Shown: positions 32,793 through 43,490, counted from the stretch's first letter. The stretch: DNA of 43,528 bases from Candidatus Eisenbacteria bacterium (GCA_030017955.1 JASEGR010000016.1:1-43528); one strand, 5' to 3'. Program-made: numbers and translations. The notes: a model not told the origin generated them from the sequence alone.

Positions 32793-34103
32793 CTATCTTC
32801 TCCCCCTGATTCTTCCGCCCTTGAGGAACCCGTCGTAGTGCCGCATAACAAGGTGAGACTCGATCTGCTGGAGTGTATCAAGCGCAACGCCGACCACAAT
32901 CAGCAGACTCGTTCCTCCGAAGTAGAAGGGAGCATTAAACTTCCTGATCAGAACATCAGGAAGAACCGCTATTGCAGCGAGAAATACGGCTCCAGGAAGA
33001 GTAATCCTGGTCATGATGCCGTCGATGTACTCTGCGGTCTTCTTTCCGGGTCTCATGCCCGGGATGAAACCGCCATATTTTTTCATATTGTCGGCAAGAT
33101 CGTTCGGATTGAGAACAATAGCCGTGTAGAAATAGGTGAAGAATATTATTATTGCCGAATAAAGTATGAGATAGACCGGCGCGCCAGGCTGAAAAAGATT
33201 GGCAACTCCAAGCATTATCTGATTCGTCTGGAAGAAATTCACAAGTGTACTCGGAAACATGATAATGGACTGGGCAAAGATGATGGGAATAACGCCTGCC
33301 GTGTTGACGCGAAGCGGTATGTGAGTATTCTGCCCGCCATACATCTTTCTTCCAACCACTCTTTTTGCATACTGAACGGGAATTCTTCTCTGCCCCTGAG
33401 TTATGAGAATGACTGAGGCTATGACCGCCAGCATCATCACGGCGAGGACACTCATGGTGATGATGCTGATTGTCCCGACCATGACTGATCTTACGGAATT
33501 GAGGACATCATTCGGAAAGCGCGCCACTATTCCAATGAAAATGATGAGCGATATTCCGTTGCCGATGCCCTTCTCGGTTATCTGCTCTCCAAGCCACATT
33601 ATGAAAATTGTCCCGGTTGTCTGAGTAAGGACTGTTACCATCCTGAAACCGAAACCTGGATTGGGAATAACTCTTTGTCCGCCCGTGCCCGTTAGATTCT
33701 CAAGAAAAAGAGCAAATGCGAACGATTGGATCACGGAAAGAAGAACCGTCCCATACCTTGTGTACTGAGTTATCTTCTTTCTTCCCTCTTCGCCCTCCTT
33801 CTGCAGCTTCTCAAAGTACGGGATCACCGCTCCAAGAAGCTGAAGGATGATGGAGGCACTGATATAAGGCATTATCCCAAGAGCAAAAACTGTCGCCCTT
33901 CCCAGTGAACCGCCTGCAAACAAGTCGTAGAGCCCGAAAAGAGTGCCCTTTGCCTGCTCAAAAAAAGTCGCCAGAGCACGGGCATCAACTCCGGGTGTAG
34001 GCACATGACTGCCAAGCCGGAAAACAATCAGGAGAAGGGCGGTGAAGAAAATTCTCCTCTTGAGTTCCGGAATTCGGAAAACACTCTGGAAGCTGTTAAG
34101 CAT
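32793..34103 (-). CDS. secY: SecY protein translocase channel
   Basis: 436 residues with about ten transmembrane segments. FALGIMPYISASIILQLLGA, and the C-terminal YGGFIPGMRPGKKTAEYIDG loop are diagnostic. Main pore of the Sec translocon. Its ATG overlaps the rplO stop by eight bases. Confidence 0.97.
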   Translation of the reverse strand: MLNSFQSVFRIPELKRRIFFTALLLIVFRLGSHVPTPGVDARALATFFEQAKGTLFGLYDLFAGGSLGRATVFALGIMPYISASIILQLLGAVIPYFEKLQKEGEEGRKKITQYTRYGTVLLSVIQSFAFALFLENLTGTGGQRVIPNPGFGFRMVTVLTQTTGTIFIMWLGEQITEKGIGNGISLIIFIGIVARFPNDVLNSVRSVMVGTISIITMSVLAVMMLAVIASVILITQGQRRIPVQYAKRVVGRKMYGGQNTHIPLRVNTAGVIPIIFAQSIIMFPSTLVNFFQTNQIMLGVANLFQPGAPVYLILYSAIIIFFTYFYTAIVLNPNDLADNMKKYGGFIPGMRPGKKTAEYIDGIMTRITLPGAVFLAAIAVLPDVLIRKFNAPFYFGGTSLLIVVGVALDTLQQIESHLVMRHYDGFLKGGRIRGRR

Positions 34104-34542
34104 GACTTAGGGTGAGCTTCCCTCCTGCCTTCTCAATCTTCTCCCGCGCTGATGTGCTGGCCGCGTCAACTTTTACCGTGAGAGCCTTCTCGACCTTTCC
34201 GTCGCCGAGCAGTTTCACCGGCAGGTTCAGTCTGTGGATAAGCCGCTTCTCTTTCAAACGCTCCGGAGTTATCTCTTCCCCTTCCTCGAATCTATTGAGG
34301 TCCGACACATTCACAATCTGGACTTTCTTCCTTGTGAAGTTAACAAAACCCACCTTGGGGGTCCTTCTCTGGAGCGGCATCTGACCGCCTTCGAACCAGC
34401 GGTGCACTCTCCCGCCGGAGCGCGCTTTCTGCCCCTTATGTCCTTTTGTGGATGTGCCGCCGTGACCTGTGCCTCTTCCCTTGCCAAGGCGTTTTCTTAT
34501 CTTCACCGCTCCCGCATTGTGCCTGATAGCACCGAGTCTCAC
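34096..34542 (-). CDS. rplO: ribosomal protein L15
   Basis: 148 residues from a GTG at 34542. Signature KRLGKGRGTGHGGTSTKGHK and GFEGGQMPLQRRTPK-like FEGGQMPLQRRTPKVGF. Ends overlapping secY. Confidence 0.97.
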   Translation of the reverse strand: MRLGAIRHNAGAVKIRKRLGKGRGTGHGGTSTKGHKGQKARSGGRVHRWFEGGQMPLQRRTPKVGFVNFTRKKVQIVNVSDLNRFEEGEEITPERLKEKRLIHRLNLPVKLLGDGKVEKALTVKVDAASTSAREKIEKAGGKLTLSHA

Positions 34543-34739
34543 TTCTCCTCCACTTCTACTTTAACCAAGTGCTGGACTTTCTTGATCATTCCCCTTATCT
34601 CAGGTGTGTCCTTGTGAAGAACAGTCTGATGCCTCTTTCTTAAGCCCAGCGCCCTCAAAGTGAGCCCCTGCGACTTTTCCCTGCGAAGCGAACTCTTAAT
34701 CTGGGTTATCTTGAGCACCTGAGACGTTTCTCCCTTCAT
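34539..34739 (-). CDS. rpmD: ribosomal protein L30
   Basis: 66 residues from the ATG at 34739. [20 protein letters not shown] and [20 protein letters not shown] are typical. It overlaps the rpsE end by 44 bases, an unusually long overlap within this operon. Confidence 0.93.
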   Translation of the reverse strand: MKGETSQVLKITQIKSSLRREKSQGLTLRALGLRKRHQTVLHKDTPEIRGMIKKVQHLVKVEVEEK

Positions 34740-35241
34740 CCATTCCCAACACCTCACGCACAGACATTCCCCTGAGGCGGGCAACATCTTTTGCCTTTCT
34801 GAGCTGGGCCAAAGCATCCATCGTTGCTTTGACAACGTTATGCGGATTGCTCGACCCAAGCGATTTCGTGAGAACATCCTGAATTCCGCAGACCTCAAGC
34901 ACCGCCCTGACGGCGCCACCGGCTATGACACCCGTACCTGGAGATGCCGGCTTCAGAAACACCTTCCCGGCATCATGCTTTCCATAGACCTCGTGAGGTA
35001 TCGTGGTTCCCAGCAAGGGAACAGATATCCGACTTTTCTTCGCCGCCTCGGTGGCTTTTCTGATCGAATCGGCAATCTCGTTTGCCTTTCCGAGCCCAAC
35101 GCCAACACTACCCATCCGATCGCCAACTGCGACCAACGCGTTGAAGCTGAACCTTCTTCCACCCTTTACAACCTTAGCCACCCTGTTGAAATAAATGACC
35201 TTTTCAATCAGTTCACTTGTTGGAGCTCCCTCGTCCTTCAA
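34696..35241 (-). CDS. rpsE: ribosomal protein S5
   Basis: 181 residues from a TTG at 35241 behind [30 protein letters not shown] and [20 protein letters not shown]. Accuracy-related 30S protein. The last codons are read in another frame by rpmD. Confidence 0.96.
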   Translation of the reverse strand: MKDEGAPTSELIEKVIYFNRVAKVVKGGRRFSFNALVAVGDRMGSVGVGLGKANEIADSIRKATEAAKKSRISVPLLGTTIPHEVYGKHDAGKVFLKPASPGTGVIAGGAVRAVLEVCGIQDVLTKSLGSSNPHNVVKATMDALAQLRKAKDVARLRGMSVREVLGMDEGRNVSGAQDNPD

Positions 35242-35252
35242 ATATCCCTCCT

Positions 35253-35672
35253 TTATTTTTTGCGGTCACCTGCAGGACTTGACTTGGCGGCTGTTTTCTC
35301 CGTTCCCGAAAGAGATTCCATAAATCCGTCACACAATGCCTTCACACGTCCATGAAAGAGGTACCCGCCTCTGTCAAATGCAATCTTCGTGATTCCCAGG
35401 GAAAGTGCCTTCTTGCCGAGAAGCACGCCTACCACACGGCTTTTCGCGGTCTTTCCCTTCACTTCCGCGATCGCTTTCTTCACTTCGGGGCTGAGCGTGG
35501 AAAGCGAAGTAATAGTGCGCAGCTCACCGTCGTCCACCAGAATTCCGCTGATGTGCTTGAGACTCTTGAAGACGCACAATCTCGGTCTTTCGGCTGTGCC
35601 CGAGAGGCGCCTTCTCACTCTAAGATGTCTTCTCTTTCTTGCCAGGACTTTGAGTTGAGATTTTGTCTTCAC
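35253..35672 (-). CDS. rplR: ribosomal protein L18
   Basis: 139 residues from a GTG at 35672 that directly follows the rplF stop (TAGGTG). [20 protein letters not shown] and [20 protein letters not shown]. Binds 5S rRNA. A short extra tail is present. Confidence 0.96.
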   Translation of the reverse strand: MKTKSQLKVLARKRRHLRVRRRLSGTAERPRLCVFKSLKHISGILVDDGELRTITSLSTLSPEVKKAIAEVKGKTAKSRVVGVLLGKKALSLGITKIAFDRGGYLFHGRVKALCDGFMESLSGTEKTAAKSSPAGDRKK

Positions 35673-36227
35673 CTAGGCCTTTGCTCCTGTCCCCGCAGCT
35701 CCCTTCACAGGTTTCTTCCTCACATACTCACCCACGTATCTAATACCTTTCCCACGATACGGCTCCGGCTTTCTTACTGCCCTTATTTCGGCGGCCACTT
35801 CTCCAACCAGCGCCTTGTCTATTCCTTTCACGACGATTCTCGTTGGAGAATCGAGGGAAATCTCTATTCCCTCTGGCGGGTCAAACACAACCGGATGCGA
35901 GAAGCCAATCTGAAGAACAAGCTTCTTCCCATCCATCTGAGCTCTGTATCCGGTGCCGTGAATCTCAAGTGTTTTCGAGAATCCCTGAACCACTCCGGAG
36001 ACCATGTTAAAGACAAGGGTCCTCGTGAGCCCGTGGAACGCACTCGCGTTTTTGCCTTCATCGGACTGAATCACCCTCACGGTACTCTCTTCCGTCGAAA
36101 TCGAAAGCCCGGGAAGAAGGTCATAGCTCAGCTCGCCCTTCGGCCCGGTCACGGAAACGCGCCTTCCCTCACACTTCACGCTCACGCCTTTTGGGAGCTC
36201 AATGATTTTCTTGCCTACCCTCGACAC
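35673..36227 (-). CDS. rplF: ribosomal protein L6
   Basis: 184 residues from a GTG at 36227 (AGGAGGAGCAAA upstream). MSRVGKKIIELPKGVSVKCE and EPYRGKGIRYVGEYVRKKPV. Stop shared edge to edge with rplR. Confidence 0.97.
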   Translation of the reverse strand: MSRVGKKIIELPKGVSVKCEGRRVSVTGPKGELSYDLLPGLSISTEESTVRVIQSDEGKNASAFHGLTRTLVFNMVSGVVQGFSKTLEIHGTGYRAQMDGKKLVLQIGFSHPVVFDPPEGIEISLDSPTRIVVKGIDKALVGEVAAEIRAVRKPEPYRGKGIRYVGEYVRKKPVKGAAGTGAKA

Positions 36228-36237
36228 TTTGCTCCTC

Positions 36238-36636
36238 CTACCAGACCTTGCAGACGATCTCCCCTCCGAGTCCTCTCACTCGTGCCTCTTTCTCTGTCAT
36301 GAGACCCGATGGGGTTGAGATTATGGCTACACCCAGACCGCCGACCACTTTCGGAAGCTTCTTTGCTCCGAGATAAACTCTTCTTCCCGGCTTGCTGACG
36401 CGCTCCAGACCGGTTATCACGCTGGTTTCATCCTCGTCGTACTTCAGGAATATCCTCAAAATTCCCTGTTTGCTGTCTTCGACGCTCTTGTAGTTTGCTA
36501 TGAACTTCTCCTTCAGGAGGACTCTGGCTATTTCAGCCTTGAACCTCGACGAAGGGATTTCAACTCTCTTGTGCCTTGCCTTGCAGGCATTCCGAATTAC
36601 AGTGAGCATGTCTGAAATCGGATCGGATACGGACAT
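36238..36636 (-). CDS. rpsH: ribosomal protein S8
   Basis: 132 residues. MSVSDPISDMLTVIRNACKA and the ISTPSGLMTEKEARVRGLGG end are typical. Binds 16S rRNA and in other bacteria represses the spc operon. Confidence 0.97.
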   Translation of the reverse strand: MSVSDPISDMLTVIRNACKARHKRVEIPSSRFKAEIARVLLKEKFIANYKSVEDSKQGILRIFLKYDEDETSVITGLERVSKPGRRVYLGAKKLPKVVGGLGVAIISTPSGLMTEKEARVRGLGGEIVCKVW

Positions 36637-36644
36637 ATGTTCTC

Positions 36645-36830
36645 CTACCAGCTAGACTTCACAACACCTGGGATCAAACCGTCGAGGGCAAGCTCTCTGA
36701 AGCATATCCTGCACATTCCGAACTTTCTGATATAGCCCCGGGGCCTCCCGCATCTGTGACATCTGTTGTAAGCTCTCACCTTGAACTTGGGTTCTTTTTT
36801 CCATTTCTCAATCAATGCCTTCTTTGCCAC
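36645..36830 (-). CDS. rpsZ: ribosomal protein S14, zinc type
   Basis: 61 residues from a GTG at 36830. Four cysteines in [20 protein letters not shown] mark the zinc-binding short form. Eight-base gap to rpsH. Confidence 0.96.
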   Translation of the reverse strand: MAKKALIEKWKKEPKFKVRAYNRCHRCGRPRGYIRKFGMCRICFRELALDGLIPGVVKSSW

Positions 36831-36841
36831 TCTTCCTCCTC

Positions 36842-37387
36842 TTACTTTGCTTTGAACGGCATTTCCATGAGCCTCAAGAGTTCAAGACCCTCTTCATCGG
36901 TCCTTGCGGTCGTCACTATCGTCACATCCAGCCCCCTCACCTTGCCCACCTTGTCGTAGTTGACCTCCGGAAAGATAATCTGTTCGGTGAGCCCGATCGA
37001 ATAGTTTCCCCTTCCGTCGAAGGACTTTGTGGAGAGTCCCCTGAAATCGCGAATCCTAGGGATGGCAATATTGGTGAGCCTGTCATAGAACTCGTACATC
37101 CTGTCTCCCCTGAGTGTTACGGCACAGCCAATAGGAGCACCCGCTCTCAGCTTGAAATTCGCAATCGATCTCCTGGCACGCCTGATGGTAGGCTTCTGGC
37201 CTGTGATGGCCGCGAGCTCACTTGCGGCAGAATCCAGGAGCTTGATGTTCTGAAGGGCATCGCCCACTCCCATATTGACAACTATCTTGTCAAGCCGCGG
37301 AGCTTGAAGCGCATTCTTGTATCCAAAGCGCTTCACCAGGGCAGGAACAACCTGTGAATCATACTTTTTCTTTAGTCTTGCCTTCAT
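36842..37387 (-). CDS. rplE: ribosomal protein L5
   Basis: 181 residues from ATG 37387; longer frames overlap rpl[21 protein letters not shown] and [20 protein letters not shown]. Binds 5S rRNA. Confidence 0.96.
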   Translation of the reverse strand: MKARLKKKYDSQVVPALVKRFGYKNALQAPRLDKIVVNMGVGDALQNIKLLDSAASELAAITGQKPTIRRARRSIANFKLRAGAPIGCAVTLRGDRMYEFYDRLTNIAIPRIRDFRGLSTKSFDGRGNYSIGLTEQIIFPEVNYDKVGKVRGLDVTIVTTARTDEEGLELLRLMEMPFKAK

Positions 37388-37394
37388 AGTCTCA

Positions 37395-37724
37395 TCACTT
37401 TTGTCTTGAAATTGTCTCCCCGCAGATCTTGCAGAGTCTTTCTTTGGTTCCATCTTCCAGGGTATGGAAAGAAATCCTCACGCCCCTGTCGCATTTTGAG
37501 CAATAGAGGAGAACATTCGACGCGTTTATCGGAGCCTCTTTTTCAATGATTCCCCCCGGAGATCCCGGCCCCTTGGTCTTCACGTGTTTCTTGACAAGGT
37601 TCACCTTTTCAACAATGATCTTTCCATCATCCGGAAAGATCTTGAGTACCTTTCCTCTCTTTCCTTTGTCGTCCCCCGAAATGACGACGACTGAATCGTT
37701 CTTGGTAACCGCGGTCGAGGCCAT
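37395..37724 (-). CDS. rplX: ribosomal protein L24
   Basis: 109 residues. KOW motif in [21 protein letters not shown]-terminal CSKC and CKICGE form a zinc site. Its ATG directly follows the rplN stop (TAGATG). Confidence 0.96.
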   Translation of the reverse strand: MASTAVTKNDSVVVISGDDKGKRGKVLKIFPDDGKIIVEKVNLVKKHVKTKGPGSPGGIIEKEAPINASNVLLYCSKCDRGVRISFHTLEDGTKERLCKICGETISRQK

Positions 37725-38093
37725 CTAGATCACCTCTGGCGCAAGGGAAACGATCTTCATGAACTTTTTGTCCCTGAGTTCTCTTGCAACCGGGCCGAAG
37801 ATTCTCGTCCCTCTTGGCTCGTTCTGTTCATCAATCAAAACGGCGGCATTCTCATCAAATTTCACGTAGGAGCCGTCTTTTCTCCTCATCTCTTTTTTGG
37901 TCCTGATTAGCACTGCCTTGGCGACATCGCCCTTCTTTATTGTCGCCCCCGGAATTGCGTCCCGGATTGAAACGACTATTATGTCCCCGATCCGGCCGTA
38001 ACGCTTCTTGCTCCCGCCGAGGACCTTCACGCACCGGGCGATTCTTGCCCCCGTATTATCAGAGATTGTTATTATGCTTCTCGGTTGAACCAC
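37725..38093 (-). CDS. rplN: ribosomal protein L14
   Basis: 122 residues from a GTG at 38093. [20 protein letters not shown] and [20 protein letters not shown]. Confidence 0.97.
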   Translation of the reverse strand: MVQPRSIITISDNTGARIARCVKVLGGSKKRYGRIGDIIVVSIRDAIPGATIKKGDVAKAVLIRTKKEMRRKDGSYVKFDENAAVLIDEQNEPRGTRIFGPVARELRDKKFMKIVSLAPEVI

Positions 38094-38180
38094 CGTGACA
38101 CCCAGTTCTCTCCACGTTTCCGCACGAATTCAGATTGCCTAACTGCCTTCGCTGGCTTGCAAGGAGTTCCCGCCCGGCAA

Positions 38181-38438
38181 CTAGTCAGCCTTTTTCACAA
38201 ACTCCACAAGCCTCCAGCATTTTTCTTTACTCAGAGGCCTCGTCTCAGTGAACTTTATGACATCGCCTACCTTGCATTCGTTCTTCGCATCGTGCACTTT
38301 GAATTTCGTTCTTCTCCTGACATACCTTCCGTAGGACGGGTGCTTCACAAGCCGTTCAATCAGGACGACGGCGGTCTTATCCATTTTGTCACTTACGACC
38401 CTTCCTACTCTGACCTTCCTTTTCCCTCTTTCTGTCAT
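38181..38438 (-). CDS. rpsQ: ribosomal protein S17
   Basis: 85 residues. [20 protein letters not shown] and [20 protein letters not shown]. The following 87-base gap to rplN holds no gene. Confidence 0.97.
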   Translation of the reverse strand: MTERGKRKVRVGRVVSDKMDKTAVVLIERLVKHPSYGRYVRRRTKFKVHDAKNECKVGDVIKFTETRPLSKEKCWRLVEFVKKAD

Positions 38439-38459
38439 AAGATTTGCCTCGACAGCTTC

Positions 38460-38699
38460 CTATTTTGCCTCGCCGTGAGTGGCTATTTTCCTTATTCCCA
38501 GTTGGGCTTCCTTCAAAACTGTCTTGATCCTGGCAATATCCCTTCGTGTCTCCCTGATCTTCAGAGAGTTGTCAAGCTGCTTCATCGAGTTTCTGAATCT
38601 CAGGTTGAAGAGCTCCTCACTGGTCCCCTTCAGTTTCTCCTGCAGCTCTTCAAGGGACATTTCCCTCAAACGCTCCGGTCTCAGCTCGCGCGGCATCAT
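38460..38699 (-). CDS. rpmC: ribosomal protein L29
   Basis: 79 residues. [20 protein letters not shown] and [20 protein letters not shown]. Start overlaps the rplP stop by four bases. Confidence 0.96.
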   Translation of the reverse strand: MMPRELRPERLREMSLEELQEKLKGTSEELFNLRFRNSMKQLDNSLKIRETRRDIARIKTVLKEAQLGIRKIATHGEAK

Positions 38700-39118
38700 T
38701 TACCCCCCGTCTCATCCCTTGAGACGAACTTTGTTCTTATCGGGAGCTTGCTTGCGCCAAGAGCGAAGGCTTTTTTCGCCAGGTCTTCTCCAATCCCCTC
38801 GAGTTCGAAAAGAACTCTTCCGGGTTTTACGACTGCCACCCAGTACTCGGGATTCCCTTTGCCCTTTCCCATTCTTGTCTCTGCAGGTTTTATCGTTACG
38901 GGTTTGTCGGGAAAGATGCGTATCCACATCTTCCCGCCTCTTTTGATGAACCTGGTTATTGCCACTCTTGCGGCCTCAATCTGCCTGTTTGTCACCCAGG
39001 CAGGCTCGAGCGCTTTCAGGCCATACTCACCAAAGGCGACCGTCGAGCCTCTTGTGGCTTTGCCTTTCATTCTTCCGCGCTGCTGCTTTCTATGCTTGAC
39101 TCTCTTTGGCACTAACAT
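38696..39118 (-). CDS. rplP: ribosomal protein L16
   Basis: 140 residues. [20 protein letters not shown] and [20 protein letters not shown]. Starts 29 bases inside the end of rpsC. Confidence 0.97.
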   Translation of the reverse strand: MLVPKRVKHRKQQRGRMKGKATRGSTVAFGEYGLKALEPAWVTNRQIEAARVAITRFIKRGGKMWIRIFPDKPVTIKPAETRMGKGKGNPEYWVAVVKPGRVLFELEGIGEDLAKKAFALGASKLPIRTKFVSRDETGGK

Positions 39119-39803
39119 TGGATACTTCCTCGCTTGGAACAGGAGCAGGAACCTCGCGCGGCTCCGTTATCTTGGGCTGCTTGAGAATCTCTCCCTTGAA
39201 AATCCATACTTTCACGCCCACGCACCCGTACGTCGTATGAGAAGTGGCCCTGGCGAAGTCAATGTCCGCCCTCAGCGTGTGGAGAGGAACTCTCCCTTCC
39301 CTGTAGGATTCGGTCCTTGCCATCTCGGCGCCGCCAAGCCTGCCGGAGGACGTAATCTTTATTCCCTTCGTGCCGCCTCTCATTGCGGACGTAATCGCCC
39401 TCTTCATGGCCCTCCGGAAAGACACTCTCTGTTCCAGCTGCCTGGCAACATGTTCCGCAACAAGCTGGGCGTCCGTGTCAGGCCTTTTGACTTCCTCTAT
39501 GTTCAGAGCAACCTCTTTCTTCGTGAGATGTTGAAGCTCATCCCGCAATTGATCAACCTGGGTCCCTTTTCTTCCAATGACCAGGCCCGGCCTTGCCGCA
39601 TGAATCGTGACCGTAAACTTGTCTGATGCCCTCTCAATCTCTATCTTGGAAATCCCCGCCTGGGAGAGTTTTTTCTTGAGATATGACCTGAGGAGGATGT
39701 CTTCTTTAAGAAATGCAGTATAATCCTTCTCAGCAAACCACTTTGAATCCCAGGTCTTGACTATGCCGAGTCTCAGGCCGATTGGATTTGTTTTCTGACC
39801 CAA
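39090..39803 (-). CDS. rpsC: ribosomal protein S3
   Basis: 237 residues from a TTG at 39803. [22 protein letters not shown] domain [20 protein letters not shown], and [22 protein letters not shown]-terminal Pro/Ser-rich tail is present. Confidence 0.97.
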   Translation of the reverse strand: MGQKTNPIGLRLGIVKTWDSKWFAEKDYTAFLKEDILLRSYLKKKLSQAGISKIEIERASDKFTVTIHAARPGLVIGRKGTQVDQLRDELQHLTKKEVALNIEEVKRPDTDAQLVAEHVARQLEQRVSFRRAMKRAITSAMRGGTKGIKITSSGRLGGAEMARTESYREGRVPLHTLRADIDFARATSHTTYGCVGVKVWIFKGEILKQPKITEPREVPAPVPSEEVSNVSAKESQA

Positions 39804-39886
39804 ACTAACACCTCCATAGTGAACAACTGATGTCCCAATCCAACTTCAGCATCCCCTTGACCCCTTGACCCCCTAACCCTTGTCTC

Positions 39887-40234
39887 TCACCCTTTCGGCT
39901 CTCGCACATCGACTATGATCGTGATGTGACTCGTCCTTTTCAAAATAGGTGTGGCTCTTCCCTGCGCTCTCGGAAGCCAGCGTTTGAGCGTTGGGCCGGG
40001 TCCGACCCAGGCTTCTTTCACGAAAAGGGAATCCACATCCACCTTTCCTTCCATATTCACAGCATTCGCCACCGCAGATTTAAGAAGCTTGTTCAGAGTC
40101 TTTGCAACATACCTGGGCGTGAACTGAAGAAGACTGAGAGCAGAATTGACATTCTGTCCCCTTATCTCATCGAGAACCTGCCTGGCTTTTCTCGGCGAAA
40201 CTCTCACATGTTTTGCAACAGCTCTTGCTTCCAT
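39887..40234 (-). CDS. rplV: ribosomal protein L22
   Basis: 115 residues from ATG 40234 (CAGGGGGAA upstream). [20 protein letters not shown] and [20 protein letters not shown]. The 83-base gap to rpsC (39804-39886) holds short CCCCTTGA repeats but no gene. Confidence 0.96.
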   Translation of the reverse strand: MEARAVAKHVRVSPRKARQVLDEIRGQNVNSALSLLQFTPRYVAKTLNKLLKSAVANAVNMEGKVDVDSLFVKEAWVGPGPTLKRWLPRAQGRATPILKRTSHITIIVDVREPKG

Positions 40235-40319
40235 TTCCCCCTGCTCCTGCAAACATCAGACTCAAGAACAAGAAACTCTGCGATCTATCTCCGAACTTCG
40301 ATTCTCGGTTCCAGACTTC

Positions 40320-40607
40320 TCACTTCAGAGGCGCCGCGGCTTTTTCCACGTGAGCACCGTGAGCCCTGAAAACCCTTGTTGGGGAGAATTCCCCAAGCTT
40401 GTGCCCGACCATATTCTCTGTGATATAGACGGGAATGAACTTGTTCCCATTGTGAACCGCAAGAGTATGACCCACAAAATCCGGCGTAATAGTAGAGCGC
40501 CGGGCCCACGTCTTGATAACTCTCTTATCCCGGGTCTGATTCATCGCCGCAACCTTCTTCAGCAGTTTCTCATCAACAAACGGACCCTTTTTTACCGACC
40601 TTGCCAC
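40320..40607 (-). CDS. rpsS: ribosomal protein S19
   Basis: 95 residues from a GTG at 40607. [20 protein letters not shown] and [20 protein letters not shown]. Confidence 0.97.
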   Translation of the reverse strand: MARSVKKGPFVDEKLLKKVAAMNQTRDKRVIKTWARRSTITPDFVGHTLAVHNGNKFIPVYITENMVGHKLGEFSPTRVFRAHGAHVEKAAAPLK

Positions 40608-40610
40608 CTT

Positions 40611-41435
40611 CTACTTCCTCCTTTTCAATATGTACTTCGAAGAAGGCTTGTTCTTTTTCCCTGTCTTGTAACCCTTCGTGGGCACTCCCCAGGGAGTTAC
40701 AGGGTGTCTTCCTCCCGAACTCTTTCCTTCACCGCCGCCAAGAGGATGGTCAACCGGATTCATTGCAACACCCCTAGTGATCGGCTTTCTCCCGAGCCAT
40801 CTGGTTTTCCCGGCTTTTCCATAGACGATGTTCTCAAAGTCCAGGTTTCCGACCTGACCGAGGGTCGCCCTGCACTCTTCCTTGACCATTCTCACCTCGC
40901 CGGAAGGAAGCTTGAGATGAGCGAATCCGTTCTCTCTTGCGGCAAGCGATACAAAACTTCCTGCCGAACGCGCAAGCTGGCCGCCTCTTCCGGGCACGAG
41001 CTCAACACAGTGAACACTGGCACCCAGCGGAATCTCTTTCAGAGGAAGGCAGTTGCCGTCCCTTATCTCGGCGCCGGAGCCGGAAAGAAGCTTGTCCCCG
41101 ACGGACACACGGAGAGGAGCAAGAATGTACCTTTTCTCTCCGTCGGCATAGCAGAGGAGAGCAATCCTTGCGGACCGGTTGGGATCATACTCAATTGCCT
41201 TCACTTTTGCCGGAATCCCATCCTTGTCACGCTTGAAATCCACCATCCGGTATTTCCTCTTGTGACCGCCGCCGATATGGTAAGAAGTGATATGGCCGTA
41301 GTTGTTCCGGCCGCCGGTCTTCTTGAGGGGCACGACGAGATTTTTCTCGGGTTTCGATTTCGTGACATCAGAGTAGTCAGCATCTATGCGATACCTGAGC
41401 GTCGGTGTAAGCGGTCTATGTTTCTTGAGCCCCAT
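40611..41435 (-). CDS. rplB: ribosomal protein L2
   Basis: 274 residues. [20 protein letters not shown] and [20 protein letters not shown] near the catalytic-centre His of the peptidyl-transferase region. Confidence 0.97.
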   Translation of the reverse strand: MGLKKHRPLTPTLRYRIDADYSDVTKSKPEKNLVVPLKKTGGRNNYGHITSYHIGGGHKRKYRMVDFKRDKDGIPAKVKAIEYDPNRSARIALLCYADGEKRYILAPLRVSVGDKLLSGSGAEIRDGNCLPLKEIPLGASVHCVELVPGRGGQLARSAGSFVSLAARENGFAHLKLPSGEVRMVKEECRATLGQVGNLDFENIVYGKAGKTRWLGRKPITRGVAMNPVDHPLGGGEGKSSGGRHPVTPWGVPTKGYKTGKKNKPSSKYILKRRK

Positions 41436-41443
41436 TTTCTCTC

Positions 41444-41734
41444 CTAGATCTGCTCAAAGATGTCGATTGTGTCGCCCTTCCGCAGCGTGACCACGGCTTT
41501 CTTCCAGTCCGAGCGCTTTCCCTGGAACACTCCCATTCTCTTTGTCTTTCCCACGACCTGGAGCGTTCTCACTCTTTCCACCTTGACTCCGAAAATTGCC
41601 TCCACGGCTCTCTTTATTTCTATCTTGTTGGAATCCCGGAAGACCTCAAACAGGTAATGATTCCCGCTGGTCCTGATTTGGGTCCCCTTCTCGCTGATCA
41701 GAGCCCGTCTGACTATTTCCCTAGGTTCTTTCAA
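41444..41734 (-). CDS. rplW: ribosomal protein L23
   Basis: 96 residues from a TTG at 41734. [20 protein letters not shown] and [20 protein letters not shown]. Overlaps the rplD end by four bases. Confidence 0.96.
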   Translation of the reverse strand: MKEPREIVRRALISEKGTQIRTSGNHYLFEVFRDSNKIEIKRAVEAIFGVKVERVRTLQVVGKTKRMGVFQGKRSDWKKAVVTLRKGDTIDIFEQI

Positions 41735-42363
41735 GCTTCCCCCAGAGCCTCAATGAGTTTTGTCAATGCGTCCTGAGTAAAAACGACTGCCTCAGAATCT
41801 ATAAGATCGTATGCATTGAGATTCGCCGCAAGTCTCGGCCTTACATGCGTAATGTTCCTGACTGAAAGACTGATATTCTTGTCCATGTTCCCGAGGACCA
41901 GAGTGCACTTCTTCTCGTCAAGTCCAAGGTCCTTGATTATCTTCACCATCTCCTTCGTCTTCGGAGATTCCAGAGTCAGACTGTCCAGGAGATAAATCGA
42001 ATCTTCCTTTGCCTTGGCAGAAAGAGCGCACTTGAGAGCCAGCCGCTTGACCTTCGCAGGTATCGAGTAGCTGTAATCCCTCGGTTTCGGCCCGAACGCG
42101 CGGCCTCCGCCGACCCATACCGGAGATGTGTTCGTGCCGGCACGTGCCCTTCCCGACCCTTTCTGTCTCCACGGCTTCTTTCCTCCGCCGCTCATCGTTG
42201 ACCTGGATTTGACTGAAGATGTCCCCTGCCTCTGATTCGCCAGATAGTTTCTGACATATTCATAGAGAACATGTTCATTCACTTCCACGCCAAACAAGGC
42301 GGGAGGCAAAGTGAACTTGCCCAGTTCTTTCCCGTTCATTCCTAGTTTCTTCAGTTCTGTCAT
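41731..42363 (-). CDS. rplD: ribosomal protein L4
   Basis: 210 residues from ATG 42363, which fits the family's usual start; a GTG at 42405 would add 14 residues and neither has a clear Shine-Dalgarno. SGGGKKPWRQKGSGRARAGT is diagnostic. In other bacteria L4 represses the S10 operon. Confidence 0.94.
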   Translation of the reverse strand: MTELKKLGMNGKELGKFTLPPALFGVEVNEHVLYEYVRNYLANQRQGTSSVKSRSTMSGGGKKPWRQKGSGRARAGTNTSPVWVGGGRAFGPKPRDYSYSIPAKVKRLALKCALSAKAKEDSIYLLDSLTLESPKTKEMVKIIKDLGLDEKKCTLVLGNMDKNISLSVRNITHVRPRLAANLNAYDLIDSEAVVFTQDALTKLIEALGEA

Positions 42364-42412
42364 GTTCGCATTCAAGACGGCTGTATTCAACCTGTCGCTG
42401 GTCACAGTTCGT

Positions 42413-43060
42413 TCAGGCTGCGCCCTTCTCCTCTCGTCGCTTGCTTACTTTCTCGACCAGAAGAAAGCCGTTCGAAGGGCCTGGAACTGCGCCCTTAACC
42501 CAAAGGAGATTTCTCTCCTTGTCAACCCCGATGACCGCGAGGTTCCTGATTGTAAGTCTTGCTCCACCCATTCTTCCCGGAAGCTTCTTTCCTTTCAGGA
42601 CCCTGGACGGGAACGCGCTTGCTCCGATTGAACCGGGCTGCTTGTGAGTCGTGCACCCGTGTGTGTCATCGCCTCCTGAAAAACCATGCCTTTTCACGAC
42701 TCCCTGGAAACCTCTTCCCTTCGTCGTTCCTGTGACATTGACAACAATTCCCGGCGAAAACATCTCAACCGTGAATACATCCCCCGCCTTGCCCTCTTCA
42801 CCGGGATTAGTCCTCGCCTCTTTCACAAGTCTCTTTGGACTCTGCCCTGCACGCTTGAAATGTCCGAGAAGCGCTTTGGTTGTTCTCTTCTCTCTTTTCT
42901 CTGCAAAACCGAGCTGGAAAGCGTGGTACCCGTCCTTCTTCTGCTCTTTTCTCTGAAGAAGATAGCATGGGCCGGCTTCTATCACTGTCACAGGCAGAAC
43001 CCTGCCTTGAGAGTCAAAGATCTGCGTCATTCCGACTTTTCTGCCAAGAAGACAATTCAA
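42413..43060 (-). CDS. rplC: ribosomal protein L3
   Basis: 215 residues from a TTG at 43060 (AAGGAGTGAG upstream). LLGRKVGMTQIFDSQGRVLP and KGRGFQGVVKRHGFSGGDDT. Contacts the peptidyl-transferase centre. Confidence 0.96.
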   Translation of the reverse strand: MNCLLGRKVGMTQIFDSQGRVLPVTVIEAGPCYLLQRKEQKKDGYHAFQLGFAEKREKRTTKALLGHFKRAGQSPKRLVKEARTNPGEEGKAGDVFTVEMFSPGIVVNVTGTTKGRGFQGVVKRHGFSGGDDTHGCTTHKQPGSIGASAFPSRVLKGKKLPGRMGGARLTIRNLAVIGVDKERNLLWVKGAVPGPSNGFLLVEKVSKRREEKGAA

Positions 43061-43159
43061 TTAAACTCACTCCTTACGTTAGGAATCAGAACTTCCTCGC
43101 TCCCCCACCAGGATCGAGGAGGGGCGGCTACCCCGTCGAAAGACCAAGCTGCCAGAGTT

Positions 43160-43480
43160 CTAGACCTTTATTTCTATGTCCACGCCCGCAGGAAGCTCGA
43201 GCTTTGTCAGCGCCTCAAGAGTCTGCGGCGTAGAGCGGACGATATCAATGAGCCTCTTATGAACTCTTATCTCAAACTGCTCTCTGGATTTTTTGTCAAC
43301 ATGGGGGGAGCGAAGTACCGTGTACACCGTCCTCTTGGTCGGAAGCGGTATGGGACCGGCGACTTTAGCGCCTGTCCTCTTGGCGGTACGGACGATCTCC
43401 TCGCTGGAAAAATCCAGCATGGCGTGGTCGTACGACTTAAGCCTTATTCTTATCCTCTGTGTCTGTGCTGTCGTCGTCAT
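43160..43480 (-). CDS. rpsJ: ribosomal protein S10
   Basis: 106 residues. [20 protein letters not shown] and [20 protein letters not shown]. First gene of the S10 operon, only ten bases after tuf, so there is no room for a separate leader. Confidence 0.97.
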   Translation of the reverse strand: MTTTAQTQRIRIRLKSYDHAMLDFSSEEIVRTAKRTGAKVAGPIPLPTKRTVYTVLRSPHVDKKSREQFEIRVHKRLIDIVRSTPQTLEALTKLELPAGVDIEIKV

Positions 43481-43490
43481 TCTCTCTCTC

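Noticed and set aside
38085-39626. Long open frame on the plus strand (513 codons) across the ribosomal genes
   Set aside because: It is antisense to rpsQ, rpmC, rplP and rpsC, which are certain; the frame is a codon-bias shadow with no domain pattern.
40146-41447. Long plus-strand frame (433 codons)
   Set aside because: Antisense to rplV, rpsS and rplB; no plausible protein features.
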